Positions 49,535-62,430 of a stretch of 64,000 nt of DNA are shown here, one piece after another. The stretch is from contig NC_134116.1 of NCBI RefSeq assembly GCF_040939455.1, positions 47,879,400 through 47,943,399 on the forward strand. Reading direction: 5' to 3'. Below the pieces are notes generated by a model that was not told the DNA's origin, did no database searches, and saw nothing but the letters and a program-made list of their open reading frames with translations. The stretch comes from Microcebus murinus (lineage: Eukaryota > Chordata > Mammalia > Primates > Cheirogaleidae). Made by a program: the position numbers and the translations under genes. Within the stretch, counting starts at the first letter, position 1, and each line of letters starts with the position of its first letter.

Positions 49535-49625
49535 CTCAGTCACTTATTTACTCAATAAACAAATATTTCTCAAGGGCTTACTAAATATAAGCCCAGTTTT
49601 TCACATTTATCTTTATTCTTGCTTT
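49535..49625 (-). mobile_element. LINE2-like 3' end relic
   Basis: 'cttatttactcaataaacaa', 'atatttctcaagggcttact' and 'aaatataagcccag' resemble a reversed L2 end. It is short and diverged. Confidence 0.4.
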
Positions 49626-50689
49626 AAATCTAAGGTGACATTATGTAGGTTCAATGGTAATAGAAAATTAACCCAAGAAGAATCCTGCTTTCGTGAAGAA
49701 TATGAGAACCAAAGATTAAAATTTAAATCTCTCATTTTTGACTAACATTTTATAAAATGTGTTAACAATTAATTCTCAATTATTAATAATAATATTATTA
49801 TTATTGAAGCTATTATTACTTCTGAGGTGACTCAAACACTGTAAGTTGTAGAAGCAAAAATGATAGGGACAATCGAAATTCACAGGCCTAACTCTAAATC
49901 TAATGCTTTCTGTAATGCACCATAAGAAGCCCCAAATGATCACTTCTGTTTCAGGCCTACATAAAACCTTGTGAAATTGCACAGAAGTCTGTCATGGGAC
50001 TATACGGAAGAAAGTATCATACATGGAATAAATAGCATTTCAGTCTAACAAGGAGAAATGTGAATTCTGCCATGGAAAAATACATTCCAGATTGAATGAC
50101 AACAAAAAAGAAATAAAGCAGGAAATCAGGAAATTGCAAAATAGGTGTGGGAAATACCACCTAATTTCCTTTAAATGGAATATTGAATAATATCACGAAA
50201 TAATGCAACACATATTGGAAAAACAGACTAGGTCCTGTGCGTAGGGTGTCTTAAATAGCAGGTTAAAGCTGTTTTTGTTTTTCTAAATGTATAAAGAAAT
50301 CTGTAATATTATTTTTGTCTAGAAGGGAATAGTAAGTTCAGAGAACTGTGTCTTGCAACTTTCTCAGAAGTGATTTTAATATAAATTTGAATAGGGAAAA
50401 AAAAAGACTAAAGATACTGATTAGTTTAATTGGTCTTACAAAAGTACCTGAACTGTGGAAACAGAAATAAAAGAGTATGGAGTGGTGCATATGAGTAATC
50501 AGCGAGATGAAGAGAAAGACTCTGAGTCTTCAAGTTTTGGAGACTAGAAAACTGATGGAAACATAATTGTAGAAATAGATTTAGGAAGAAGACAAGTTTA
50601 ATTTGTCACACACTGACTTTGAGATGTCAGTGGATCATCCAAACAAGAGATGATAAACAAGGGCTTGGAAGTATGTTAAAGTATTTTTC
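49626..50689. other. Unassigned AT-rich DNA
   Basis: It has a TAA/TTA-rich patch at 49778-49806. No gene is recognised. Confidence 0.5.
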
Positions 50690-50805
50690 AATTCCTTTAA
50701 ACTGTTAATTCCGTAAAGGCATGACCTTTCTTGTATTCTAAACCATAATCACAGAGCCTCAAAGTGATATGTGACTAACATTTCTTTTATTGAATAGATT
50801 CTAGA
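50690..50805 (+). mobile_element. LINE2-like 3' end relic
   Basis: 'ccgtaaaggcatgacctttc', 'cacagagcctcaaagtgata' and 'catttcttttattgaataga' follow the L2 3' end pattern. Confidence 0.45.
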
Positions 50806-50984
50806 CTGATCACAGCTGACCCTTTCCGGTCAACAAAAATCAATCTGCTCAAACACTCTCTCCACTACAAAATAAGCAATACAACTACCTCATTTGTGTG
50901 CTGTCTCTAGCATGCATATTTCTAACTAGGCATCCATAATTTACTATACTTACATATTTAAAATAACTGTCTCTTCCTATTAAT

Positions 50985-51108
50985 CTATGTATACTTCGAA
51001 GACAGGTGACATTTCTGAGTCATTATTTCTCTTGCACCTAAATTTATGATTGATAGATGGAGTATGCTTAATATATACCCAGTGGTGAACAAATGAATTA
51101 ATGAATGA
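50985..51108 (+). mobile_element. Second LINE2-like 3' end relic
   Basis: 'cttcgaagacaggtgacatt', 'ctcttgcacctaaatttatg' and 'gaacaaatgaattaatgaat' repeat the same L2-end pattern as 50690-50805. Confidence 0.45.
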
Positions 51109-51916
51109 GTATCACATCAAAAAATCCACAAAACCCTAATGTCCATAGTAAACTTGACCTGGGGATTACACCATATTTTAATGAGTATTGTAAATTCTCA
51201 TAATATTAAATGTCCAAACTGCCTAGTATATTCATAAGTAGCTAAAAACTTGTTAGTCCTACCTTTTTTCCACTCTCTGATGTGCCAGAAACAATTATTT
51301 TGTGGCTGTTCTTAATGGCAAGAATCTAATTCTTTTTTTTTTTAATCTACCATAGCTTTTTAAAGTTATGCTTATCAAGCAAGATTACTCAGTTGTAAGT
51401 TTCTTATTATAAATATTTTCTTTCCTGAATTATTATTTGCTTCTTTTATGTGTAAGTGTATAACATAAAGTACCAACACTAAAAACATTAATTGTGCTAT
51501 CCATTAGAAACTTTATTTTTACTTAACCTGACCGAAAATGGAAGTAAAAACATACTTAAAGTGTTAGTGATTGATCTTTGTCTATCTACTAAACCCCATG
51601 GAAAAGCATTAGTTTTGTCTTTTCTCTTGGCTTGTCAGAAGCCTTCTGAGTTCTTCACAGAAGCAGCAACAATGGAAAAAATTCCAGTAACATATTAGCA
51701 GATATCTTCTCCAGATGGCAGTCACTCTATTAACAGCAGGAAAGCAGGCTTAAGCACCCAGCTTGCATCCAATCCAGTACAAAGATACTCTAAGAGAATA
51801 TCTAAGTTGGGTCATCAATTAAATTCACTCTGAGGGGCTATTAAGGTATAATATATTGTCAGTTCAGCTAAATTACACTCCTAAACAAAATCGGCTTCAT
51901 TTGTCTTCTGTCTGTA

Positions 51917-51930
51917 GCTCCCCCTGTTGG
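51917..51930 (-). promoter_or_regulatory. Possible CTCF-type motif
   Basis: Read on the minus strand it is 'ccaacagggggagc', which agrees with most of the CTCF core (CCAsyAGrkGGCrs) but lacks two consensus bases. Chance matches are common. Confidence 0.25.
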
Positions 51931-53085
51931 CAATATCATGCTGTTTACCCACAGCAGATGGAATAATACCCCAAAGTGGTGGCAAATAACTCATCCTCTC
52001 CAAGGTCAAGCCATCTTCATATTTCTATCCACATGCTTGTGGGTTCCAAGTTCTTATGCCATCTCTCACAATTGAAATACATTGGTAATAAATAAATTCA
52101 GGGAGAGTATTGCCTCATTTAGAAGCCAGGTGAATTGTCTATCAGCATTTCTTATATTTCAGATCAGTCCTTCATATAAATCTTCATGAAACATGTGTGC
52201 AGTTCATCTTTCAGAGTGTTAATGGCTAGCTGTGGCTTAAAATATTATATTGCGAGCATTTTATTCAGGATCCACTGCAGTTGATTAATTCTCCAAAAAA
52301 CTGTGTGAAAAGTTAGTAAGGATGAATTTTAATGCTGCTGAATGAACTTCCTGTGTTTTTTCAGGCGAATGGGAAAACTGAAACCAGAGTTAGTGAACTT
52401 ATGAGATAATGCTTGAAATGTTAGAGCTTTATGAAATACAAGATATTAATATTGGTTCTTCATCTTCTTGGTAATCTGCTAGATACCTGTTTAAAGAAAA
52501 TACACTGACAAACATCAGAGCTCAGATTCTGAATATTACACACAGTTCACCATGCAAAGATAATTAAAAAGAAATTCCATTCTTTACTCACATCTGTCAA
52601 AGAACATTAAAAACATCTAATTCATAATCACAGCAACACTTCTGAATAGCTGCATCTCTCTTTTCCCTTATTTTCTCATAAATCATACCATAAAGAGCCT
52701 CTCATTTGCCAACTGCTCTCAGCAAATTTCTCTATTCTCAAGCATATTCTTCAAAATATTGTGGAAATGTTACCATTGCAGAATAGGTAGTTTTCCATCC
52801 ATCTTATTTAGTTTAGAAATTCCTTACTCACTCTGAATAAAGTTTCTTATACTGAGACAGCTGGTGTGAACAGGGTTTGTAATTTTAAGATTCTCTTTGT
52901 TGGAGAAAAACAAACATTTTTAAATTCTCAGTATAATATTTTTTTTCTGCTCATGTGAGAACATAAGCTTTGGAATATTTTTCCAATTTAAGGATGATCA
53001 CATTTGGATGCATTGCTTTTGTCATTATGTTTATAAACTGAGATAGTAAAATATATCAAATGATAAAATCTGTTTTGATTTTGAA

Positions 53086-53192
53086 AATTCTATTTTCCTG
53101 AATCTGCTTTGATGTTTAATTTTTATTAACAGATGATTCTTGTTGGATGAAACGGAATTCTTTAGAGTAAAATTGTGTGATGTGGGGTTCTT
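53086..53192. repeat. Direct repeat, copy 1
   Basis: About 107 bp, roughly 90 percent identical to 54133-54240 by eye. It begins 'aattctattttcctgaatct' and ends 'tgtgatgtggggttctt'. I cannot assign it to a known repeat family. Confidence 0.85.
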
Positions 53193-54132
53193 CCAGAAAA
53201 TATATAGCAGCTACAAAATGCTTTAAGTGGGGACCAAGATTTCCATATGGTACACACTTATAAAACATTTGTTGATGTGCCTTGACTTGATGTCATTATC
53301 TGAGTCAATAGCTCTTTGAGTCATAAGTCCCCTTTTTGAATATAGACAACTCTTATGCTACCATGTAAGAGGTTTGATGTTCTATTTTTGAAATACTAAC
53401 AGAGCTCTTCACTAAAGAACAAACACAATTCTCCACTTTGCCAGGTTTTCAAGAGCTTTTAGGAATGGGCCGTTAATATGCTATTACCATTTCTTCCCTT
53501 TGCCTAGATATAAATTGCCTAGATTAGATGATATGAAAGAAAAAGTGTCTGTATACATTTTAATTGCTGAAAAGATGGGTTTTGAACAACTGATAAAAAA
53601 CTATGTACTTAAAAATTATTATATGCATGTATGATAGATATCACACAATCATGAATGTTTAGGCACTTAATGATCCAGATTCTTTCCACTTTATAAGACA
53701 GAATAAGTAATGTACATTTTCATACTCCATTAATTCAGGTGACTCAGGTACCATTTAGTAAATTAATACTTAAGTGCACTGAATTTGATATACTTACCTC
53801 AAAGTGAATTTGATGAGGTAAACATCCATTTGCTCGCTACTTTTATTATCTATCATGGTCTTGCCTGGTGCTTATACTACTAAAATATGTTTTTTAATTT
53901 GAAAAGACAAGTGCCTCTCATATTACATGGCTTGTCATAAACAGAACTGGATCAAGTTCTTGGGAAAGGGAGATACTTATCACTTATCCCAAAGCTTTAC
54001 CTTCTAATAAGGGGCAGGGTGGATTTAACAGGATAAAAGAAGAGATGTTCACCTCAAATTGGCTTAAAGCAAACAGCAAAGGTATGGGAGAGGATTTATT
54101 AACCCACCTAACTGAGAAAATACTAGTTAGAT

Positions 54133-54240
54133 AATTCTATTTTCCTGAACCTGCTTTGATGTTTAATTTTTATTAATAGATGAGTATTGTTGTATGAAAC
54201 TGAATTCTTTAGCGTGAAACTGTGTGATGTGAGGTTTCTT
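54133..54240. repeat. Direct repeat, copy 2
   Basis: The partner of 53086-53192, about 1,047 bp downstream in the same orientation, with about ten substitutions and one indel. Confidence 0.85.
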
Positions 54241-55069
54241 TAAATGTAGATTAAATAGGCATGGATGAATCCAGGACTTAAAGCATTTTGTTCTTACCTG
54301 CCCCTATTTTTTAAAGTTTGTTTCCTATGTGTTGACTTTAATCTCTGGCAGGTTCTTCATGCTTGAGATTTATACATAATTCCAAAGATGACAACTATCT
54401 CCTATGATACCTCCTACTGTTCTTCAAGCAACTGTAAGGTATCATCTTTTCCTGGGTAGCATAAGCAAAGATAGCTTCACGTTTGCGAGAACCAGTCACT
54501 ATAGTGAGCAGGTGTGATAGTTTAATTGATCAGTCACCAGCCAAATGCCATTCCATGGAAAGAGGTATGAGGGTAACCTCAACAAAGCTACAGGGGCTGA
54601 AAGTGAAGACAGTGCAAGTTGTCTACTAGAATGCTGGTGCAAGGTGAAAAAAGTCAGAAGTCTACCTCAGAGTCCAATATACTATTGATGTTTTAACATC
54701 AGCCATACATAAATAACAAAAAAGAAATGATCTATGCAATATCAAATAAAAATCCAATTCTGACTGTTCCTTATCAAATTGGTTGTCCACATAGACTAAA
54801 TTTAATATGATAAATACTAATTTTGTTCTTTAAATTTTCTCTTTCCTTCTCACCATTTGAAACACTTGTGTCAAATCCTGTGAAATGAATATTTGTATAA
54901 GAAAAAAATAATTCTATATTCAGTGTTAAATAAAGGAAGAAATTAGTATTGGTTTAGATTTTCTAAGCCAGGTAAATTAAAAGCAATTAAGGGTTAATTA
55001 AAATAACTATAGCCTATAGGTTGCAGAAGGACTGATTTACTCCATTAACCTTATGGTTTTGTTTTTTTT

Positions 55070-55808
55070 ATGAAAAATGCTCAATATCTCTTATTATCAG
55101 GGAAATGCAAATCAAAATCACAATGAGATATTTCTTAACTCCAGTGGGAATGGCTTTTATCAAAAGGTCCAAAACAACAAATGTTCATGTGGATGCAGAG
55201 AGATAGGAACACTTATACATGGCTGGTGGGACTGCACACTAGTACAACCTCTATGGAAAGCAATATGGAGATATCTCATAGCTAAAAGTAGAACTACCAT
55301 TTGATACAGCAATCACATTACTGAGCATCTACCCAAAGGAAAAAAAAAAGACTTTCTATAAAAAAGACATCTACACTCAAATGTTTATGGCAGCACAATT
55401 CACTATTGCAAGGATGTGGAAACAACCCAAGTGCTTGTCAATACATGATAAAATGTGGTTTATCTATATAATGGAGTTCTACTCAGCCACAAAAATCAAT
55501 GGTGATCTAGAACCTCTTGCCCATTCTACTAAGTGAAGTATCACAAGAATGGAAAACCAAGCACCACATGTACTCACCATCAAATTGGTATTAATTGATT
55601 AGTACTTATGTGTATGTAGTGTAGTAACATTCATCAGGTGTTGGGCAGGTGGGAGGGGGAAAGGAGGATCTGTGTATGCACCTAATGGGTATGGTGTCCA
55701 CTGTCTAGGGGATGGACAAGCTTAAAGCTCTGATTCAGGAGAGGCAAAGGCATTAAATATAACCCAAACATTTGTACCCCCATAATATACTGAAATTAAA
55801 AAAGAAAT
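55070..55808 (+). mobile_element. 5'-truncated L1, ORF2 end and 3' UTR
   Basis: 'gaaaaatgctcaatatctct', 'aatgcaaatcaaaatcacaa', a Cys-rich ORF2 end ([16 protein letters not shown]) encoded at about 55182-55230, 'gcagcacaattcactattgc', 'atggagttctactcagccac', 'cttaaagctctgattcagga' and an A-rich tail. The frame runs from 55077 to a stop near 55302. It belongs to the same lineage as the 9-12 kb L1 tails but is more diverged. No clear target-site duplication was found. Confidence 0.92.
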
Positions 55809-56514
55809 AATACCTAGCCCCAAACTGAAAAAGTTAGTGACAGAGGTAGATTTAATGTGGATCATGAGACATCTGAGCTATGCAAGAAGTGAATTTTAGC
55901 AGGTATTTTGACACACCCTTTACATCTTCTTAGACTACCTCTGACTATAACACATATGTGGAGAACAGCTCTATTTCATGCTGCAGTGCAATTTCAAGCA
56001 CACGTAGAAAATATCTCAGATTGTCTGCATCAGGAGGTAATGATGACCAAAATGCTGCCTAGTTTGAGCAGACTCAACTCTGAAATTTAAGGTTAGCTCC
56101 ATGGGTGAATTTCAAATAAGGGAAGGGAGCAAAGGAATAAATATTCATTAAAATAAATAAACAAACAAATAAATACATAGATAAATAGATATTCTAGCCT
56201 TTAGTCCTTCAGAAGAAAAGATCAGGAGGTACTGTGCATATATCTGAGAGGCCCTATGATAATGACCTTTATATTCGCATTTTCTCTATCAGTATCTCTC
56301 CCTATTGTTCCATTTCCATACTTCTTCATTTTGTTTTAGTGTACAAAGAAAATTCAGACAACCAAAACCTTGTCTCAAGCTATGTTTTGGAGGGAACCCA
56401 AAGAGTGATAGTTATGATAATACCTAACACATATTATCCCCTGATTCCTCATTTTAAGCAACTGCATAATGTGTAATGCACAGGAAAATCAGTCATAGGA
56501 AGCCATATGATAGA
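55809..56514. other. Unassigned DNA with AAAT-type repeat
   Basis: AAAT/ACAA/AGAT-type short units run at about 56148-56191. No gene is recognised. Confidence 0.5.
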
Positions 56515-56564
56515 TACTATGTATCTATCTATAGCCATATTTGGCTATAGATAGATACATAGTA
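56515..56564. repeat. Perfect 23-bp inverted repeat with 4-nt loop
   Basis: The arm 56515-56537 (starting 'tactatgtatctatc') pairs without mismatch with 56542-56564 (ending 'gatagatacatagta') around the loop 'tatt'. No transposon flanks it. Confidence 0.95.
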
Positions 56565-59189
56565 GGTTATGTGTTTTGTAATTCTATTATTAGAATTCTG
56601 TATCTCCTACTTATTATGAGAATAGTTAGTTCTGGAATTTCAGAAGCTTTTCCGCAAAAGCAAATAGTGATACTTTTCTATACTAATATCAGATTCAAAT
56701 CCTAAAATCTGCCATGAAGCAGTGGAAAAATATTCATGGTTACAATGTAGGAGAGAAAATGAGTATGTGCTGTTATAATAAGGAGAAGAAAGCTACATTC
56801 TAGATATAAGCAATCTGTTAAAACTCAGGTTATGCTTAAATTAGTGAGGGCAAATAATGAAGACTAGAAAAAGATTAACAAAGGCAAAATGGGAGGAAAA
56901 TGAAAAGATGTTATAAGTAGAAAAACAATAATCTAAGCTTCAATAATGATAGCAGTATAAAGGAGGGAAAGCTAGTATGCTAACTGGGAATAAATCTAAA
57001 CTGTTACGATAAATAAACAAGATAAAATCACATTTGAAATGGAGAGAAAATCAGGGCAGAATGTATAAAATTAAGAAGCTGGAAACTGATAAATGAAGGA
57101 CAAAAAGCAGAAGTAGAACACAAGAAGAAAATATAGAGACCTTATCACTAGAAGGGAAGGAAGAAAGTAAAAGAAAGATAAGGGCTCCAGAAAGAACAAG
57201 ATGAAAGAAATCAATCCCACAAGAAATGTGACTCTTGTCACTTATAGGTGCGAGAGATGTTTCATTTCAGACAGCAGGAAATGAAAGCTTGGTAGGTCAA
57301 AGCTGAATGACCTTACCGGGAGTTTAAATGAAAAAAGTGACCATTTTGATAATAAAAAGGAAAATGAAATAAAAATTTTGATTTATGCTTAAGCCAAGGG
57401 TCATTTTAGTGCTTCTATGTAGTAATGCATTTTCAGCAAAAAATTATCAATATGTTAAAAATAAAATTTCATACAGCAGATGAGGAAATACATAAGATAA
57501 TTTTGCTGTACTATATAGCAGAGTTTTGAGATAATAGGAAGTTTGTTGTCAGATGCAAATTACTTTTCCTTGATCTCTCTGGGTCTGTTATGTGAATATT
57601 TGACACATACTAACTCCTGAGGATACAGTGATATACTGGAACTGACTTACCAAAGGAAGAGAACATCCAAAGTACATTTATTAATTTAGTAATTCATTTA
57701 CATATATATATATATATACATACATACATATATATACACACACATTCTTAGTTTATACTATCACTATACCAAGCTCTGGAAATTTAAAATAAATTCCATG
57801 CAGCTCTTGTCCTTTATAACTGTTAAGTTAAAAAAAAATAGTGAGAGAAAGAGATAAGGAGTCGAGATCATTAGAGAGAATGATAAATGTTCTCATTGAT
57901 ATAAGCACGGGGTAGCATGTCGAGAGGAAAGGTTTGGGCAGGATGAAACTTCAAGACAAGAATAGGAGGTAAATCAGTGCAGGACTGAGGGCAGCTGAAA
58001 AAGGGCAAATCTAATTCTATTTACATTTCAATGAAGATCTGAGTGACAATTATTAATGAGCCTTTACAAATTGTTGTACCTTTGTTCCTTTCTATGTTTT
58101 TTATGTTTTCGTGGTTTTCAGATAATTAGTTTGGGAAAAAAATAACTTGTAAAATTGATGGTGCTTTTTACATAAAGAGGAGGAAAGGGAAAAAATTAGA
58201 AGGAAAAGATTTAAAGGGAACAAACACTACCTTTTTCTCTCATTGTCACACAAATGTGAGACCAAAATAAAAATATGCTCAGCACAAAATATATACATCA
58301 CACATACACATCACACACATGCATTTATTTTCTGAAGTTTATGTGAAGCACTTTTTGGAAGCTGGGGACAGAAATATACTCAGATTAATACCCAGGATCA
58401 AATATTATTATAAATATACACATAATCCTCTTGGTAAATTTAAAATTTTTTAAAATACAAGAGCAATTCCAGCTTGCAAGGTTGAGGCCCCAGCTACTAT
58501 GCCTTGTTTTATCTTCTTTCCATTCCCCTCCTTCCTCTCTCTTCCTTGACATCTCTTATCTTTTTATATATGATTTTTCCTGACTCAGAGCATCTACTTT
58601 TCACATTCTGTCCAACTTTGTGTGTCTATTGCTATGATACCCTTCTGTGTCGCTGTGGCAGGGACCAAGACATCTTTATCATTCCCCTCACCTTGAGTAT
58701 GTTTAGACAGGCTCCTTCTTGACTTTGAGTGTCTTAGAGCATTCACTTTAGAAAAGTTACAAAGGCAAGTTTTTTTTCTCTATGCCTTTGAGATCTAAAT
58801 CTTCTCACAGCAAATCCAGTTTTACAATCTAGGAGTATCTTTCTCAAGAACTTAGGAGCCATCCCTTTGAAATGTAATCATTAATGAGACACCCATGTCT
58901 CTTGTTCTCTGGGGACCAGTAGGAACCTAACTTCACTAAGCACCAATTAGCAAACATGGATGGCCTAATTATATTGATAAACCTCCTCACTAATATTCTC
59001 CAGTACTTTTCTCTTAGCTCAGCATTAAAAATTCCTCGTAATCTTATTTCAGCAAAGTTCAATTCAATATCCCTCCCCTATCACTATAGTCTTGGTTCCA
59101 TTGCAATTGTCTTGAATAAAGTCTCCCTTCTTGTTTAATGTGTCTGGTGCAATATTTCTTTGATGGTAAAGAAGAATGTTACCTTAAAA
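56565..59189. other. Unassigned A-rich DNA
   Basis: A purine-rich plus strand at about 56740-57260, a TA/CATA microsatellite at 57701-57745 and CA-rich words at 58295-58320. The 72-codon frames at 58504-58722 and 58844-59062 show no known domain. Confidence 0.5.
57701..57745. repeat. (TA)n(CATA)n microsatellite
   Basis: TA units pass into 'catacata', then TA again, then CA units. Confidence 0.93.
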
Positions 59190-59480
59190 GATGTTCACAT
59201 CCTAATTTCTGAAACCTGTGAATAGGTTATGTTACATCTCAAAGGGGATTTTATGGTTGTAATTAGGTTTATCTGATCTTAAAATAGGTAAATTATTCTA
59301 GATTACCCAGTTGGTCTCAATCTAATTACATGAGTGATTTAGATTACACCTTGTGAGACTTTAAGAAAATAACTACCCAAACTTATCCAGACTTCTGAAC
59401 CACAGAACTGTGAGATAAATTCATGTTGCCATAAGCTGCCAAATTTGAAATGAGATTTTCAGCAACAGAAAACTAAGATA
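59190..59480 (+). mobile_element. MaLR-type LTR (MLT1-like) with internal deletion
   Basis: 'gatgttcacatcctaatttc', 'gaaacctgtgaataggttat', 'agattacccagttggtctca', 'acttctgaaccacagaactg' and 'cataagctgccaaatttg' match the two ends of an MLT1-like LTR with the middle missing. Confidence 0.7.
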
Positions 59481-59814
59481 ATCTCATAATCATACTTCAC
59501 AAAGGATAGGAATGAATTCGTTTGGGTGTGTATATTCCAAATATGGCATCACTAATTGACAGTCATTGTCTGGCCTATACCAAGCTACTATTAAATAGGG
59601 ACTAATCCCTGCTCCATTAAGTTGTGGCCTTGGAATCAAAGTCACACAGGAAAAGGCAGTGCAATAGATACATGAAAACCAACCTTAGCCATTTTGTTCA
59701 TAAAAGGTTATTACCTTTGCAATCACTGAGAATTTCATATTGTACTCAGTATATAATTCTTAAGTAAATTTATTTTTATTCCTTATAGTAGTTTTAAATA
59801 TGTCCACAAATTTT

Positions 59815-60032
59815 TAAAGGAAGAACCCAGTTCTTCCCTTGAGTGTGATCTGGAATTGGTAATCACTTCTAATGACTCTGTATAAACCTTCATACTCCTT
59901 GCACCAGTGGAAGAGGCAGATAAGGAATCAATTTAACTAAGCTACTAAAGAATTCCTGACCAAAGCAAACTATGGGATGGTTTGTTCTTTTAGGGGATAT
60001 GTTTAGGGCTACAAGAGATAACTAATACATCC
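59815..60032 (+). mobile_element. Second MLT1-like LTR with internal deletion
   Basis: 'cttcccttgagtgtgatctg', 'ggtaatcacttctaatgact', 'aattcctgaccaaagcaaac' and 'agagataactaatacat' are parts of the LTR type also seen in reverse at 25824-26312. Confidence 0.55.
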
Positions 60033-61559
60033 TATGTAATCATAATTACCTATTTTTCAATCTCACAGTTCATTTAGAATAAAATGTGGTCAAATCATTA
60101 TTAAAGATATATTGTAATAGTCTTTCTCATATTCTTATTAAGTATAAAATATAAGATTAATTTACTCAAATTTCTGTACCAGATGTTTGTGAATTCTCAT
60201 TTATACTGCTGTATTATATATAAATAAAAACTGAAAAATGATTTAAAGATGTACTGGTTCAAAAAGACCTTAACATTTACAATCTCCTTCATCTTTCTTA
60301 AGTTGTTCACTTTGTTTTCCAAACAATGATTTGTAGTTATTAACTGCTTTACACAAAACTCCACTTTCATCAACGCAAGTAATTTATAGAGAGAAAACAC
60401 ATAGACTGTAAGAACAGGATCGCTTACTCCTTCAAGTTAATATAGCCTAATGGAATTGAAAAACTAATTTAATCAAATTATCCTGCTATCCAGTGACTAA
60501 CATCTAAGTTTTATAGTATTATCAGAGTTCTTTAAAGGGATTAAAAAAAGACTTTTATGTGTGTGTCAGCAAAAGTAAGTGATAAACAGATAAGATTGGA
60601 AATCTGTCTGCTGCCTATAAGGACTGTATTAAAATGTGGCCAGTAACAAATGAATTATGATATATGACTTCACTGTTAATAAACCTATTGTAGAGCTTGA
60701 ATGTTATATACATTCATGGTCATGGAATCTACAATACTCGTATACCCTTAGTAAAGATGCTACCCACACCAAGATTCATACTTTAAAGAAACAGTAAGGA
60801 GCCACAATTTCAGCACTTCTCTTTTGGCCACAGCTGAATAGACTAGGGAAGATCAGCTGACCCAGGAGCCATGATTGATAAAATGGCCAGCAATATATAA
60901 AGTGGTTTGTCATGTAAAGAAATATGTGCTCAAAGTTAGAAAATGTTGGACAAAGGGGGATTCTCTCTAGTTGTAATTACAACTAGAAATAAGAAAGCAT
61001 CGAGCAAATATTAGTCAAAGAAGATGACAAAACTGTGGATAGATGTAAGGCATGAAGGAAGAAAGGCAATAATGGACAGTAAATGGGTCCATATCACAAT
61101 GAGCAGAAACTACAAATAAGCAAAAGCCACAGTCAAGAATGTATAAAGAATACCACTGGCAGATGCAGTAAAAGAAAAGTAAGGAAAAGAGAAATGGCAA
61201 CAATGACAGATATTTGTAAATTTCTAAGGACAACAAAATGATATAATGCAAAATGTAAACATTAAGCACTTCTAGCTGGAAAGGTACATCACTGTCTCTT
61301 CAGACCAAGTTGTATGCTTCTACTATTCTTGAGAGTTAATGTCTATGATGTCCACACATATTTTTAAAATACTCCTGTACTACTTGAGTTAGAATGAATG
61401 TGTCTCTTTTACTAGCAACCAAAATAATCTAAATAATATAATGATGCTTACTAAGCACAGACATTTGCCCTGTTTTTCTATATTCTGTTAAATTTAATAA
61501 GCAGGAAGCCAGTAGACTGAAGCCATCTCCATACTTTGCTTTCTTACATTATGAACTGC
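60033..61559. other. Unassigned AT-rich DNA
   Basis: I recognise no gene, RNA or repeat. Open frames at 60197-60400 and 61015-61269 look like chance. Confidence 0.5.
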
Positions 61560-61920
61560 AAGCTAACTTAATACACAAACAAATAGAAACCTAATTTAGG
61601 AGAGTAACAGAACCTAATTTCAGCTAATCGCAGACAGCCAATTATTCCTACCATGCCCAAATAAGGCAAATGCCTCATCACACGATGTCCAAATAAGGCA
61701 GATGTCTAGATACAGGCAATTAGGTAATTTCTCTACTTTGCTTCTGCGTTTGGTCTGGCCTGTAAAAGCTTACAGGCCACACTGCTCACACTGCTGGGCA
61801 GAGCTTTCTGAACCTCTTGTGGTTCTGTGTGCTGCCCAATTCAAGAGTCATTCTTTGCTCAAATACACTGTGCCAAATTTAATTTGTATAAAGACTTTTC
61901 TCAGAACAATTCCCAAATGG
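61560..61920 (+). mobile_element. Probable ERV solo LTR
   Basis: It has a U3-like part with a 32-bp-spaced repeat of 'ccaaataaggca' (61657, 61689), a 'ctgtaaaagcttac' TATA-like element near 61760, then 'ctttctgaacctcttgtgg', 'gtgctgcccaattcaag', 'cattctttgctcaaataca' and 'ctgtgccaaatttaatttg'. This order is that of a mammalian ERV LTR around its TATA box, R region and poly(A) signal. There is no viral coding sequence beside it. The open frame 61702-62061 runs across it and is incidental. Confidence 0.6.
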
Positions 61921-62289
61921 TGTGAGATTTTCATGTGGTTATGTGTGCACCAGCCAGTTTGCTTTTCTTTCCACCACAGTTATTACCCATGTCAGGATTC
62001 ATGTCCTTATGACACAGGGGAGTGTATAATTTCAAAAACATTTTCCCACCTTTGGAAATAGTGTATTAGTAATGTACTAATTAAGTTCTGGAAAGGCTTT
62101 CAAACTCCGTGATTTATTCTGAAACATTTTCATCCAAGGTGGTATAGGTGTGTGTGTGTATTGGAAAATTTAGATTTCTTTTGTGTAGAGAACGGCATGC
62201 TTTAACTGATCTACTCACAAATATTGCCAAAGAAGCATTATCCCTACAACTAACTAGAGTTCAGAACACTAGATTTAAATTTTCTCTAT
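61921..62289. other. Unassigned DNA
   Basis: Nothing is recognised between the LTR and the MIR relic. Confidence 0.45.
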
Positions 62290-62430
62290 TTTTATCTGTG
62301 TGATAGCAACTTAGTCTCTTTGAATCTGAGATGACTGATTTGTAAAATTGGATCATATGGCTGTACTACGTAATGTATAGGATTCTTATGAGAAGCAAAA
62401 CATAGGAGCATTTGGTAAATTTTAAAAGAT
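62290..62430 (+). mobile_element. MIR SINE relic
   Basis: 'tctgtgtgatagcaacttag', 'tctctttgaatctgagatga', 'gatttgtaaaattggatc' and 'aggattcttatgagaagcaa' keep the MIR order. Confidence 0.55.

Larger units (their letters stand above)
51110..55069. other. Long stretch without nameable repeats; holds a 107-bp duplication
   Basis: No interspersed repeat is recognised over almost 4 kb, unusual for this window. It contains a direct repeat pair (53086-53192 and 54133-54240) and a possible CTCF-type motif at 51917-51930. No exon is recognised. Confidence 0.5.

Noticed and set aside
61702..62061. 119-codon open frame
   Set aside because: It overlaps a probable LTR promoter region and leaves it without a recognisable domain.
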